Origin: Chenopodium formosanum
Lineage: Eukaryota; Streptophyta; Magnoliopsida; Caryophyllales; Amaranthaceae
Reading direction: 5' to 3'
DNA length: 64,000 bases
NCBI GenBank assembly: GCA_024500155.1
Contig: CM044877.1
Span: 22,586,001 to 22,650,000 of the forward strand
Shown here piece after piece: positions 33,313 through 45,634 of this stretch. A model generated the notes under the pieces. It made no database searches. It had not been told where the DNA came from and worked only from the letters and a program-made list of their open reading frames with translations. Made by a program: the position numbers and the translations under genes. The first letter of the stretch is position 1. Every line of letters starts with the position of its first letter.

Positions 33313-34778
33313 AATCAATTCTAGTGACCCTCTGGTCGCCTCATTCCATGAGGCTAAGCACCCTCCCGTTACTGCTGCAGTGCTGCTTCCCTTAAGGCCC
33401 TTAAAAACCAACTTACATTGAATCATAAACTTGGAACCTTTAAAAGCCCTTAAAAACCAAACTAAAATATCAAAACAATAATTAATGTTAGTGTCACAAT
33501 TACGTAAATAATTCAATACAATAAATAATAAACAAAGATACTTATAACCTTCCTCGTTCAATCCCATCATGCTTGGCATACTCCTTCTACCGGTACTTCT
33601 CTTTATTTCAACCACAATACTTGCCATATAAAATGGGTCATAGTAAGGCCAGTCCAAAGAGAAGCCAAACAAAAACAACAAAAATACGAATCAACAAAAG
33701 CTGAGTACATATGCACCAATAAAAGTAAACACACTAACATAAATATCCTAGCAATAGACAATAAATAAATAAATAAAACATCCTTGCCATACAACACAAG
33801 TCAACTTAACTTTGACTCATACTTAACAATATTAATTATTAAATAATATATTTGGACTACGCATCGAACGGGTTTCCTTCCTTAAAAATAGCCCAATTAA
33901 AATGGAGCTTCCAATCAGGGAGCCACCCCCAATTGGCACCTACTATGTCACACCTTAGTGACGGAATTCCAACGCATAAATAATAATAAAAGAAAGTACA
34001 ACGTCCTGTACCCCTGTAGAAGCTATGGTTAAATATAAAACCCCATAACTCCCCCCCTCATATGTTCAAACTAAAGGTATATACGTTCCAAGAGTTTTGA
34101 TGCGTATTCTCTTACACTTTACGTGATTTACCAATTTAACTTGTGATGAATCCAACCAATTAATCAAGAACAAACATAATAACAATCAACACATACTTCC
34201 AATTCATTCTTGAATTAATTAGTGAGCACATACTATTTATTTTAATTAAGGTTCTTTGCCTAGTTTTGTGCACAAAATTACACGATTAATACCTTGGTGC
34301 ATAGAATGCACTAATAAACTTTCTTGATTCAATTTCAACTTACTTGAGTAAGCAAATAAATAAACTAATTTCCTTGACTCAACACCAATAATAAATGGGT
34401 GAGAATAAAATCATGAAACATGTTCAATAAATATAACTTTAGCTCTTTTCAATAAACATAAGCCTTGCTTACTAATTGCATGCCTTCTTAATAACAAATA
34501 ATAAATATTATAACATGATTCAACTATTTTCAATTTGTATCAAGCTCATATTAATAATTATTCCCATATACTCACATGCTTACATATACAACATGGATAA
34601 CTAATCAATCAATTCAAGTATCCTACGTGCATACACGTACCTCAATTCGTCTTTCTAACTAGCCACAATGCTAGAAATTACACAACTTAAAGTTTCCTAC
34701 AATACCAAGTATATAAACTCAATTAATCCCTTGATTACAAAAAATTCCAGCAACTTTTAAACACTTTATAACCTCATT
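33313..34778. other. Unassigned AT-rich DNA, possible LTR
   Basis: No gene. TGTCACACC at 33946 has the form of an LTR end, and a minus-strand TATA-like CTATAAATATC lies near 44945 beyond the LINE. Together they might be the two ends of a solo LTR hosting the LINE and two MITEs. I could not find a matching duplication for it. Confidence 0.3.
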
Positions 34779-34816
34779 AATAAGCTGAAATTTTAAAAAC
34801 TTTCGAAGAATAGAAA

Positions 34817-36696
34817 ATGAAAAAGCCACAATATTTGAACGCTCTCATGGAAAAAGCTCTCAACCAAGACCTTTCTCAAGAAGAACGAGATCTGCTGAAT
34901 CATTCAGCAAAGAAATCTAAATGCAAGATTAATCATGTCATATGTAATAATGAGAATCATTCTCATGGGAAAACTATGCCAAATGTTAATGAAATGGGTA
35001 ATTTCCCCCCATTACAAAACCAATCTGCATCCTTTCGAGATATGGTGGCTACGGACAGCCATGGTAATATTCAAGGAGGGCAAACTCTGCTAGATGAAGA
35101 TGATGAGATCTCTGATGATGATGAACCACCGACTGATTATGTGGAATATCCCAAATGCCCTATCATTCTATTGACCAAGGAGGAAAAGAAGCGGCTTAGG
35201 CAGCCTTGGAAACACACCTTGATAATCAAGATATTCAATAGTAAAATTGGGTATATGTCTCTGATGAAAAGGTTGAAACGCAAGTGGGAATTGAAAGGAG
35301 GTCTGATGTTAACTGATATAGGGCATGATTACTTCATTGCTCGCTTTTCAAGCATTGGAGATTATAATCATGTACTCACTTAAGGGCCTTGGATGTTGGA
35401 TGATAACTATCTCACCATCAGAAAATGGGTCCCAATTTCATCCCTGATGACACTCCAATGCGGTATCTCACAGCCTGGGTTCGTATTCCCAATCTTTTTG
35501 TAGAATATTTTGACAAAGAATTTCTACAGAAACTTGGGGGGAAAATAGGGAAGGTCATAAGAGTAGATAATAATACTGCTTTTGCGTAGCGAGGACAATT
35601 TACAAGACTGAGTGTGGAACTTGATCTCACTAAGCCCCTGCTTTCAAAGTTCTTACTGAAAGGGAAGACTTGGAAGATTCAGTATGAAGGATTACGCTTG
35701 ATCTGTTTCAAGTGCGGTAAGATTGGGCACCAAGGTGAAAGCTGCGCTTCAATGGAAAATTCTGATGATAACAACTCTGTAATTCCAGAGACAGGGAGTT
35801 CACAAGAGGTTGCTGAGACACCCACGGTTCAGCAGCAGGACTATGGCTCTTGGATGTTGGTCAAAAAGTCGCCGCTTAGGAAGAGACCGACTAAACCAGA
35901 CAAGGCTCAGGCACCAGCTCAGGATGGTGGCCAAACTAAGGGTCCTAACCAGGGTAAAGCTACTGCAGTCAAAGAGTCAACACGGGTGAACGATGGGTCA
36001 AGATTTGCAATTTTGGAGAACGAAATTGAAGGAGCAAATTTAGAAACAGAGGATATTGTTGAAGAAAACCCCGAGAATATGGCTATAAATCTTGGAGATA
36101 ATTCCGGAAGATTAGAAAATCTTATCAATGTAGGAAATTCCCCTAATAATGATAAGAATGCTCTCCCTAATGCCCTTTTTTCTATGGGAAAATCTTTGCA
36201 AAATCCCAAAGTCAATGGCCAATTTATGGGAGGTTTGAAGCACTGGCAAGAAATAAGGAAAAAAGATAATTCTTTGTCTAACAAAATTTTAAAAGATAAA
36301 ACTAATAGCTTATCTTTAGGAAACACTCCTAACAAGACCCTAAATGCTACGCTAGGCAAAGAAAACAATCCAATTACTTTAGAAGCCAGTATCGAAGCCA
36401 ATATTTGCACTAACACAAAAGCCAAAACTATTGACCCACAAATTGACACCCCTAAGCTACCAAATTTGTCACAAATTTCCCCCCTCGAAACACATGTCTC
36501 TCCCACCGCCAAACCCAATTCAACTTCGGATTCCCCCGGAGAAGATACTATGCGGGAGTTTGCCAACGGAAGAACCGTATCTCTACATTCTCGACCCCCT
36601 GATTCACAAGATGGAGGTGGAGATTCATTCATGGTCGGTATCGAATCTAATTATACCGGAACTAATGGTGACACTGAGGTTGCCATGGAAAGTTAA
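34817..36696 (+). pseudogene. LINE ORF1 with zinc knuckle, broken
   Basis: It starts MKKPQYLN at 34817. A DUF4283-like region spans about 35190-35600 and is followed by the zinc knuckle CFKCGKIGHQGESC (CX2CX4HX4C). The remainder is a long Ser/Asn/Thr-rich tail. Breaks are TAA at 35381, a one-base loss near 35436 and TAG at 35587. It would bind the LINE RNA. Frame after the breaks is open to the stop at 36694-36696. Confidence 0.82.
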
Positions 36697-36757
36697 TCAA
36701 GCTTTCAATCATCTTTTGAAAGCTTATGCTGCCAACTTCCCCCATTCAACTGTGATT

Positions 36758-38770
36758 ATGAATCATAATCATAATATGCTTTCCAATTCTTATCCCATCA
36801 CGTGTATGGTATGGAATACTCAAGGTACTGGTAATAAAGAATTTCTCTCAGTCTTGAAAGAAGTTGTTCGAATTAATAAACCTATTGTGCTTGCCCTTGT
36901 TGAAACACATATGGGAGGGGATCATGCTAATAGAGTGGCCACTATCCTTGGGTATAATGGACATACTTGTGTTGACGCTCAAGGATTTAATGGGGGTATA
37001 TGGATTTATTGGAAATTGGAATTAGTTACAGTGGATCCAATTGAACAAGCCAATCAGTACATCACAATGCAGATTACCAAGGTTGGGGAAGAACCATGGT
37101 ATTTCTCGGCTATTTATACTAGCCCCGACCCCTCAAAAAGGACGGAGCTATGGGACGCTCTATCTGAGTTTGCTAATAGAAATAATAAACCGTGGCTCTT
37201 GGCTGGCGACTTCAATGAAACTCGATTTGGATGGGAAAGAAACTCGAGTTGCAATAAAACGACAAAAAGGATTCAAAAATTTAATGCCTGGATTCACGAG
37301 AACAATCTCATCGAGATTGAATTTTCAGGCCCAGCCCATACTTGGGCTAGAGGCAATTCAGTAGAGACACGAAGAAGTGCCCGTCTCGATCGAGCTCTAT
37401 GCACTGGAGAATGGGGAATGCGTTTTGACAAAGCCCACGTTCGACACCTGCTTGCTATTCAATCTGATCAAAGCCCTCTATTTATTTCTCCGAATGGATT
37501 TGCTCCACTAGACTCGATGAATCGACCCTTTCGTTTCCAGGCCGCGTGGCTTACCCATGAAAAATTTGGGGAGTTCCTCCATGAGAAGTGGGACAAGTCA
37601 GCTCCTTTAATGCCCTTACTTGACTCTTTGTCCATGGATTTACAGAGCTGGAACAAAGAAATTTTTCATATTGTGTTTCGCGAGAAACGCACCTTGATGG
37701 CTCGAATAGATGGCATTAAAAAAAAACTAGCTTTCGAGAGAAATTCGGGCCTGATTAAATTGGAAGCAAAATTGCGAAGGGATCTTGATCTGGTCCTTAA
37801 CCAAGAAGAGTTATTGTGGTACCAGAAATCTAGGGTTGATTGGCTCAAGAATGGAGATCGCAACACTACGTTCTTTCACCTAAGCACAATAGTTCGAAGA
37901 TGGAGGAACAATATTGTAGCAATCAAGAACAGCGAGGATCAGTGGGTACATAACAAAGACGAAGTCAAGGCTGTAGTGGTTAATTACTTTGCTTTGCTCT
38001 TCACAGATGATGGGGAGGAGGTCGAGTGCAACATCTCTACTGGAGTTTGTACTCCAATTGACCATGATGACTGGTGCAAATTGGTAAGACCCTTTACAAA
38101 ATGTGATATTGACCTTGCAATTAACACTATGGGATCTCTCAAAGCTACGGGGCCCGATGGATACTGTAGGGAATAATTTCAAGCCTTTAAATCCCACTAG
38201 CTTGAACCCCACTGTGATCATACACTAAAGTACGGTGGCGTCCAAAAGGGAAGAAGATAGAGCAAAAGAGTCGCCAACAAGTTTTTAAGGAACTTGTAAA
38301 CCGTTCACAAGGTGAAGGTTACACCCCTTAACGATCCGAGAGATCGTCAACTCCATAAGGTCATGAACCAAATAAGGGTTCGGGGATGAAGGTACAAGTC
38401 CAACCTAAAAGAGATTGAATCTGCCCTAATAATAGGCCTCTACTTTATTCTGCTCGTATTCATGTGCGCTTTTCAATTAACATGCAATCAATAGATTAAC
38501 CCTAAACCTGTTTAATCTATGTTGGTTGAATATTAATGCACAAATAAACTATTATTGGCGATCACTTGAATTATAATCATAATTAACCCTAAACAAGATT
38601 ATTAATATCTTATTAAGCGTGATTACAAGTACACATTCCCTTTAAACATGCAATAAAAGGTGTGATCAAGCAATAAATATAAATAATCAAGCAACATAAT
38701 AAATAATCAATATCATGAATAATAATTATAATAATAATAATATCATCATAAATAAAATAATTATCATCAA

Positions 38771-38819
<49 letters not shown>

Positions 38820-41800
38820 TTCATAATCATAAATTATAACGGTTATAATCATAATCATGTTCATGTTAATATTAAAGCATAATAATTGCAAGATCCTAGG
38901 CATGATACTAACAAGATTAATAACAAACCCTAGCATGTCACTAAGTAATAAAAATCAAAACTTTAACCCTAACATGATACTAACAATCATAAACATTAGG
39001 AAGAACATAGGAAGCATCATAGGAATCATATTTAATATTAAAATTACCCTAGACATGATACTAGGAATATCATAATAATAATGTAAACATGATTTCTACA
39101 TCATAATATCAATAAATCACTTAAGTACTTACTTTGATGCCTCGTACCTCTTTCTAATAACAAAATACACACGTTAGTAACTTCAAGGAAAATAATAAAC
39201 AAAACAATTAAATTAAATAATTGAAAGAGAGATTTGGGACAAAACCCTCAGAAATTAAAACCTTTCACGTCTAGGGCGAAGGTAACTTCGAATATGGCTA
39301 GGTGTATCTAAGTCTTGTGAATGCGGAATTTTGTATGAGAAAAACCAAGTTTTGGGAAAGAAAGAGAGAGAGATGAAATAATCAAGAAAACTTGATGAGA
39401 GTTGGTGAATGATTAAGAGAGAATTAGAGAATTAATGATTGCGAATGAAAACTGATTGTAGGTGAATAACTTGTGAATGAAGAGAATTGGTGAATGAAAA
39501 CGGAGTTTTTAATACGATATTTATAGAGAAAATCAGCCAAAAAAGATAATTTAACAAAGTAGAGTCTGACGCTCAGGAAACAGAGCTGGTGCCAACCCTG
39601 GCTAGCTGGCGCCAGGCACAAAAGGCTAGCGCCAGGCACCAAGCCTGGTTCCAGGCGCCAAGGCCTAAGGTTGGACGCCAAGCTTGATTTCGACGCGTTT
39701 TCGAAAATATGATAAATTTACCGTACTGGAGGATAAAATAATATAATTTCTTCGAAAATGCTATTTGATCTTAATTAAAACTCTGAAAAGTCAACAAAGT
39801 CAACTTATCAATGCTAATTGAATTAGGAACGAAAAGAACATTCTAGAAGAATCTAGAAGACTAAAACCATTCCTAATTGCATAAGGAATGATAAATCATA
39901 TTAGGCCCTCCCCTAGATCATTGGGCCGCATATAAAGCTCAAACCGGGCCCAGTTTAGTAAATTGGCCATAACTTCCTCAATATTCATCGGAATTGGGCT
40001 TATAATATATCATTGGAAAGGTCTTTGCAAGCCCCATCCAACTACACCACCATTGGACCCATATCATGGACTAACCAAACTAGATTGGCTGTTTTCTTAA
40101 AATAAAGTTTTCAAAAACAGAGAGAAGACAAAAGAAAATAAAAAAACTTTCCGCAACACTAGACTTTTCCACACTTTCGTTTCATTCGATTATGATTCGA
40201 CGTGAAAGGTACTCATCACTAGGTTTGGTTTTGGGGAGACACTAATGGGTTTCTACAGATACCAAGCATTATTCTATCAAAAAAATAGTGACTTGGTGGC
40301 TCCCAATGTATATGCAATGGCATTAGCAGCTCTCGAAGGCAGGGGGTTACTTGAGACAATCAACGAGACTTTCCTTGTTTTTCTCCCTAAAACAGAAAAT
40401 CCGAAGTTACCTACTCAATTTCGACCCATAGGGCTATGTAATGTTGCTTATAAAATTATTACGAAGGCCCTAGTTAATCGAATCAAGCCGCTTCTCCCAA
40501 AATTAATTGCAAATTCCCAATCAAGCTTTGTCCTGGGAAGGAAAATCACCGACAACATTGTAATTGTGCAAGAGGTCATCCACACCATGAAACGCAAATA
40601 AGGAGGGAAGGGTTACATGACCATCAAGATCGACTTTGAGAAGGCCTATGACCGTCTCAAATGGTCTTTCATTCGAGATACATTGCTTGATATGAATTTT
40701 CCTCTGTTGTTAGTCAAAGTCATCATGCAATGTGTGACATCTCCATCAATGAGAGTGCTCTGGAATGGAGAAAAATCAGATGTTTTCTATCCTTTGAGGG
40801 GCATTTGGCAAGGAGATCCTCTCTCTCCATATTTATTTTTAATATGTATGGAGCGCTTGAACCAAGTAATCGAAGAGGTAGTGTTGCTTAACAAGTGGAA
40901 GCCGATTTATGTGAGTCGTGGAGGACCGACTCTAACGAATCTCTTCTTCGCAGATGATTTGATCTTATTTGCTGAGGCTTCTCCTGAACAAGCTATAGTG
41001 GTCCAGGATTGCCTAGAACGCTTTTGCAAAGCTTCCGGACAAAGAGTGAGCTTGCCAAAATCGAGAGTTTATTTCTCTCATAATGTGGCTGGAACGAAGC
41101 AGAGCAATATCTCTTCGATCCTTAGGATGGAGAGCAATGAGGATTTGGGGTTTTATTTGGGTATGCCTACTATTTCCAGTCGTGTGACAAAAGAGACCTG
41201 TGCGCATTTGTGTGAAAAAATCGATCGTAGACTCTCGGGGTGGAAAACCAAATATCTTTCCTTGGCGGGGCGAATAACTCTAGCACAATCTACAATCTCC
41301 ACAATGGCTAACTACTCCATGCAAACTGCAAAAATACCTCGCTCGGTATGTGATGACATTGATAAGAGGACTAGAAGGTTCATTTTGGGAGACACCGAGG
41401 ACAAGAGAAGTGTGCATCTGCTTTCGTGGGATACATTACAGTTACCTCGTGAAAAAGGTGGGATAGGCATGAGATCGGCAAGGCAATCCAATTCGGCCTT
41501 CTTGACCAAACTCGGGTGGAGAGTTCTCACCAAACCTAACTCGCTATGGTCTAGAGTTCTAAGGTTCAAGTATTTCCATGGTCGTTGTGATATCGACATG
41601 TTCACTCCAAACTCGAATATGTCGAACGTTTGGAGAGGGATTACAGAAAATGCTGAATGGCTAAGGAAGGGCTCGAAGGTAGCCGTGGGTAATGGTCAAT
41701 CCACTCTTTTTTGGGACCATTGCTGGGCATCAGACTTACCTTTAAGGGATGAGGCTACTGCTATTATTCTGCCTGAGTTAGATGGAGCAACGGTGCAAGA

Positions 41801-43024
41801 AATGTGGGATCAAGATTTAGGATGGAAGTGGGATGTTTTTGCACACCTTCTGCTCAATGCGTGCTTACAATTGATCACAGCACACAAGCTTATAGAAGAT
41901 CCGGATGCAGGGGACTTAAGATTCTGGAAGGGCTCAACTAAGGGCAAATTTTCAATTAAATATGCTCTTAGAATCATGAAGATACAGGACAACGTGGTGA
42001 AACATCCCAAGTGGGATTTAGCTTGGAAGGCACCTGTGCAGCAAAGAATTCGTAGCTTCCTCTGGCTATGTCTTCACGACAGACTTCTTTGCAATGTAAA
42101 TAGATTCAAGAGACAATTGACTGATGACCCTCGATGCACGAATTGTTCTGAGAATGCTGAAGAAACGGTGTTGCACATGCTTAGGGACTGTCCTAAGGCA
42201 CGCACCACTTGGTTGAAAATAGGCAATTTTGCTCTTTCTCCTTCCTTCTTTACTGGTAATTTTGAGGAGTGGTTTATGCGTAATATGGACCTCAAAGATG
42301 ACTCACAATCTGAGAAATGGCAAACATGCTTTGCAATTTCTCTTTGGTGGATTTGGAGGTGGAGAAACAACTCCATCTTTGGAAGAAACAATGACATTCC
42401 CACGGATACAGGGGTTTTCATCAAGGCTCGAGTTGAGGAAAATTGGAATGCTATGTATGCTGATCCTATCCAAGGTAATATTCTAGGCAAAAATGCAAGA
42501 CATGAAATCTTTGTGCGATGGATTGCACCACCAGTTACCTGGCATTCCCTTAACACTGATGGTGCAGCAAAGGGAACACCAGGGCAGGCTGGTGGAGGGG
42601 GGCTTATTCGATGCTCCTCAGGTCAGTTTATACAGGGATTTTATGCTAGTTTTGGAGTGTGCAACTCGTACAGAGCTGAACTCCTAGCTCTTGTAATTGG
42701 TCTTCAAATGGTAGTGGACAAAGGCATTGAGAAGCTAGTTATTCCAATGGACAACCAAGCTTGTATCCAAGCGCTTAAGGAAGCACAACTTCAAGGAGGC
42801 GAGTGTTATCACATCTTGAACAATTGTCGTAATCTTTTTAAATATTTTTGTAATGTCTCTTTTAGTCATTGTTTTAGGGAGGGCAATAAAGTAGCTGATC
42901 GCTTGGCTAATTTAGGTGTCGTTCTTCAAGAGAGGGTCTCCTATTTCGATGATCCTCCCATCGAAATAAGGAACCTTCTTTGGGAGGACGTAGTAAGGGT
43001 TACCTCTCCCCAGTTTGTTAATTA
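36758..43024 (+). pseudogene. LINE ORF2: endonuclease, RT, zf-RVT, RNase H; interrupted
   Basis: The start is taken as one of the in-frame ATGs at 36758 or 36776, after the ORF1 stop. The endonuclease shows MVWNTQGTGN, LVETHMG, LAGDFNETRFG and SDQSPL. RT blocks are IKIDFEKAYDRLKW, GIWQGDPLSPYLF and LFFADDLILF; the usual Arg of GIRQGDP is Trp. A zf-RVT domain (about 42000-42200) and a C-terminal RNase H (NTDGAAKG, YRAELLAL, MDNQACIQAL, REGNKVADRLAN) follow. The X LTR with its 5-bp duplication (2098 bases) shifts the frame by one, and the frames on either side differ by exactly that. The only other break is TAA at 40599-40601. Confidence 0.9.
38165..40257 (-). mobile_element. Family-X solo LTR, copy 3 (in LINE ORF2)
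   Basis: 2093 bp from TGTAGGGAATAATTTC to GGGTTTCTACA, with a perfect GATAC duplication (38160-38164 and 40258-40262). It contains (TAA)n (38777-38818), a minus-strand TATA near 39520, GCGCCAGGC repeats (39585-39690) and one TTGGAAAG module (39966-40025). Confidence 0.92.
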
Positions 43025-43094
43025 ATTTTTATTTTCTATTTCTCGGGTTTTCCCACTTTTGCACCAAAAAAAAAAATAAATAAGCTGATATTTT

Positions 43095-43676
43095 GGTTTA
43101 AAACCTTTAAAACTCTTTCTTTAAGTGAGTAATTAAAACCACAAAGTAAAACCATAACTATAGTGCTTATATAAAAATTCCAGCACACTTTTTAAGGTGT
43201 AAACCCCTAAAATAAATCTGAAAATTCAATTAGAACCACTTAAAACCTTCTCTACTTACGAGTAATCAACCTCTTTTAATTAATACACCAAAAGTAGTAC
43301 TTATAATAAAATTCCAACAATATAATATTAACAAGAACTCATTTATATTCCATAAAGATACAATCTTTTAACTTTATTATCACTTACAATCAATGGGGAT
43401 ATCAAACCCCCCCCCCCAATTAATTGCAAGTTAGAACCCTAAAAATCAAATCTTTAATAATTAAAACCCTAACTTTTAATAGTTTATAAAATCTGAAAAT
43501 AAAATACTTTATAATCTAAAATTTACAATCTTTAATCATCAAAACATAATTACAAACATACAAGCAATAAGTTTAAAACCAAAATCAATACCTTATATAT
43601 ATAATTATGTAAATAATTAATTAAACAAGAAGGAGAGAGAAGAGTGGGCTCACGGTGGTGGTGGCAAGCCAAACAT
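43095..43676. other. Unassigned AT-rich DNA downstream of the LINE
   Basis: It is continuous with 33313-34778 before the LINE inserted. The ATTCCAGCA...TTTT wording recurs at 34745, 43167 and (as ATTCCAACA) 43311. No gene is seen. Confidence 0.4.
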
Positions 43677-43684
43677 GTCGCCAG

Positions 43685-44237
43685 TAGGGATGGCAATTTA
43701 AACCGAGTTCGATTCGAATCCGATCCGACCCGAAGGAAAAAATCCAATTCGAATCCGTTTAAAATTAGTCCGAATCCGAATCCGATAAAATAGATCCGAA
43801 TCCGAATAGGAGGTGGATCGGACTTGGACCCTACGCAAAGTCCGACGGAGTCCGATCCGAGTCCGAATCTAAGAGTATAAGCATATGCTGTATAACTTGG
43901 GACAATTATTTGCTTGTTTTGTAGCAAAATTTTGTTATGTAACTTAATTTATAATTTAAATATGTTATGTTTATACTTTAATTAGTATGACAATGCAAGC
44001 AATTATAGGTATATGACATTACAAAAAATAAAAATAAAAATAAAATATTCGGATCATTTCGGAGGTCCAAATAAACGGACCGGATTCGGATCCGAAAATT
44101 ACGAGTCGGATCGGATTCGGACTCGGATTTTTCGGATTCGGACTCGGATTCGGATTCGAGTCCAGGGTCCGTTTACTAAATGGATCGGATTCAGATTTAG
44201 CAACATCCGACCTGAATCCGATCCGTTGCTATTCCTA
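43685..44237. mobile_element. hAT-type MITE, GATCCGAATCCG-rich
   Basis: 553 bp from TAGGGATGGCAA to TTGCTATTCCTA with a perfect 8-bp duplication GTCGCCAG (43677-43684 and 44238-44245). Both halves consist of ATCCGAATCCGA-type words in opposite orientation, separated by an AT-rich centre. No coding capacity. Confidence 0.92.
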
Positions 44238-44326
44238 GTCGCCAGCGGGAGTCGGAGGTGGTGATGTCGGTGGGGACCAAGGGTGATGTGGCAACGTGAG
44301 GTGGCAACCACTTGGGGTTGTGCATG

Positions 44327-44719
44327 GAGGAAGTAAAAAGGGAGTGTTGTGAGACAAAGTAAAATGTCTCACAACTATTAAAAAAATAAAATGGTACAAT
44401 GAAGAGAGAGAAATGTGGAGAGAGATAGGAAGAGTGAAAAAGATAGTGTGGGCCCCATTTCACGTACAAAACGAACAAAAATTTAACGGGACCACTACCA
44501 CTGAGTCTACATTTTGTTCAAGTGAAACTCTAGTTGAATCTTTTTTAGTACCACTGAGACTACATTTTATACCACTTAGAGTGTATTTTATACCACTGAA
44601 GTTCTAGTGGTATGATTTAATATCTCAATGAGACATCTCTAAAATGATGTCTGAAATGCCTATATTGCCCTTGCGAGACATAATTTCATTGTCTCACAAC
44701 CCTCCGTTTCAAACACCTC
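44327..44719. mobile_element. Mutator-like MITE
   Basis: 393 bp with a perfect 9-bp duplication TTGTGCATG (44318-44326 and 44720-44728), the size typical of Mutator-like elements. The termini share an inverted GTTGTGAGACAA core (44345-44360 and 44685-44702) and a weaker outer part (GAGG...). The interior repeats TACCACT-GAG-CTACATTTTA words. Confidence 0.85.
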
Positions 44720-44728
44720 TTGTGCATG

Positions 44729-45634
44729 GAGAACCATGCGTGAGGTGGGGTGACAACAAGCCACAATTCCCACATGCATCACCCAAAGAAAAAGAAGGGT
44801 AAAGAAAGAAAAGAATAAGGAAAAAGAAAAAAGAAAAGAGAAATAAAATAAAAAAGAAATAAAAGAAAGTACTTACATTGTGTAATCTGATTTCTTTGAG
44901 CCTTTTTTTTTGTGTCGGAAAATTTTGGGGTTTTGAGTGATATTTATAGAGTAGAGAGGGTTTAAGTTTAGGCTCTATAAATAAATGGGCTTTAATTATA
45001 AAATATTTGACCCACAAGGGTTCAAATAAAGGGTTGAGCTTATTTAAATGAAATAGGTTATTCCAATAAGAGTATGTAGGACTAGTTTACATACGATATT
45101 TTAAACAAGGCCCAATAATTAGTAAACGTTTTGCCCAAAGTATATTTTACTTTCATAAAACCTTATAGTTAACATACTTTAACCCTTTAAAATATTTAAT
45201 TAAAATACTTGAACCCTTAAAAAATATATTTTATAAATACGTAAATACTTTATAAAAATACATAAAATACAGAGTATTAATGATCGCACGTGGAATCACG
45301 CTTCAATGGTACAATTATATGTTATTTATGTGTAATACATTGATCTTGGTGTTTCGATGCTTATGAATAGAATTCATACAATTCTGCTTGGAGTATCTAA
45401 AGTCCTACAATATTGTGAATTAGTAAATTACCCAAACGGAAGACTAACGGCAAGTACCAAAAAAAGACATTTTGTGTTAATGTTTGGTGAATTAGAAAAT
45501 TTTTGGTGGTATATGGTGAATTAAGTTTTAACTCAATGGTATATGGTGAAAATTCCTTCAAAAAATTCTTTATCTAGTGACTTTTCTGTAAATGAATTAA
45601 CAAAAAATCTTATTATGATGGATTCATAAATCAA
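44729..45634. other. Unassigned DNA with a minus-strand TATA-like box
   Basis: A purine-rich tract (44785-44870) and GATATTTATAGAG (44938-44950), which reads as a TATA box on the minus strand. This may be the promoter end of the possible LTR beginning at 33946. No gene. Confidence 0.35.

Larger units (their letters stand above)
34795..43078 (+). mobile_element. L1-type LINE with C-terminal RNase H, split by an X solo LTR
   Basis: Flanked by AATAAGCTGAAATTTT (34779-34794) and AATAAGCTGATATTTT (43079-43094), a 16-bp duplication with one mismatch. The element has a 22-base leader, ORF1, ORF2 and a short 3' UTR with an A-rich tail (43066-43078). Without the X LTR it would be about 6.2 kb. The very short leader suggests slight 5' truncation. 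Confidence 0.92.

Noticed and set aside
33094..33681. 195-residue minus-strand ORF with Asp/Pro/Ser/Arg-rich repeats
   Set aside because: Its repeats come from the ATCCG-word array of a hAT-like element, and it runs across the element border into unrelated flank.
44709..45017. Phe-rich minus-strand ORF
   Set aside because: It comes from the A/G-rich tract at 44785-44870 and has no other protein-like feature.
33946..45180. A complete solo LTR hosting the second LINE
   Set aside because: TGTCACACC and a distant minus-strand TATA are suggestive, but candidate duplications (TACTA with TACTT or TACGA) are imperfect and ambiguous, so it is not listed as an element.
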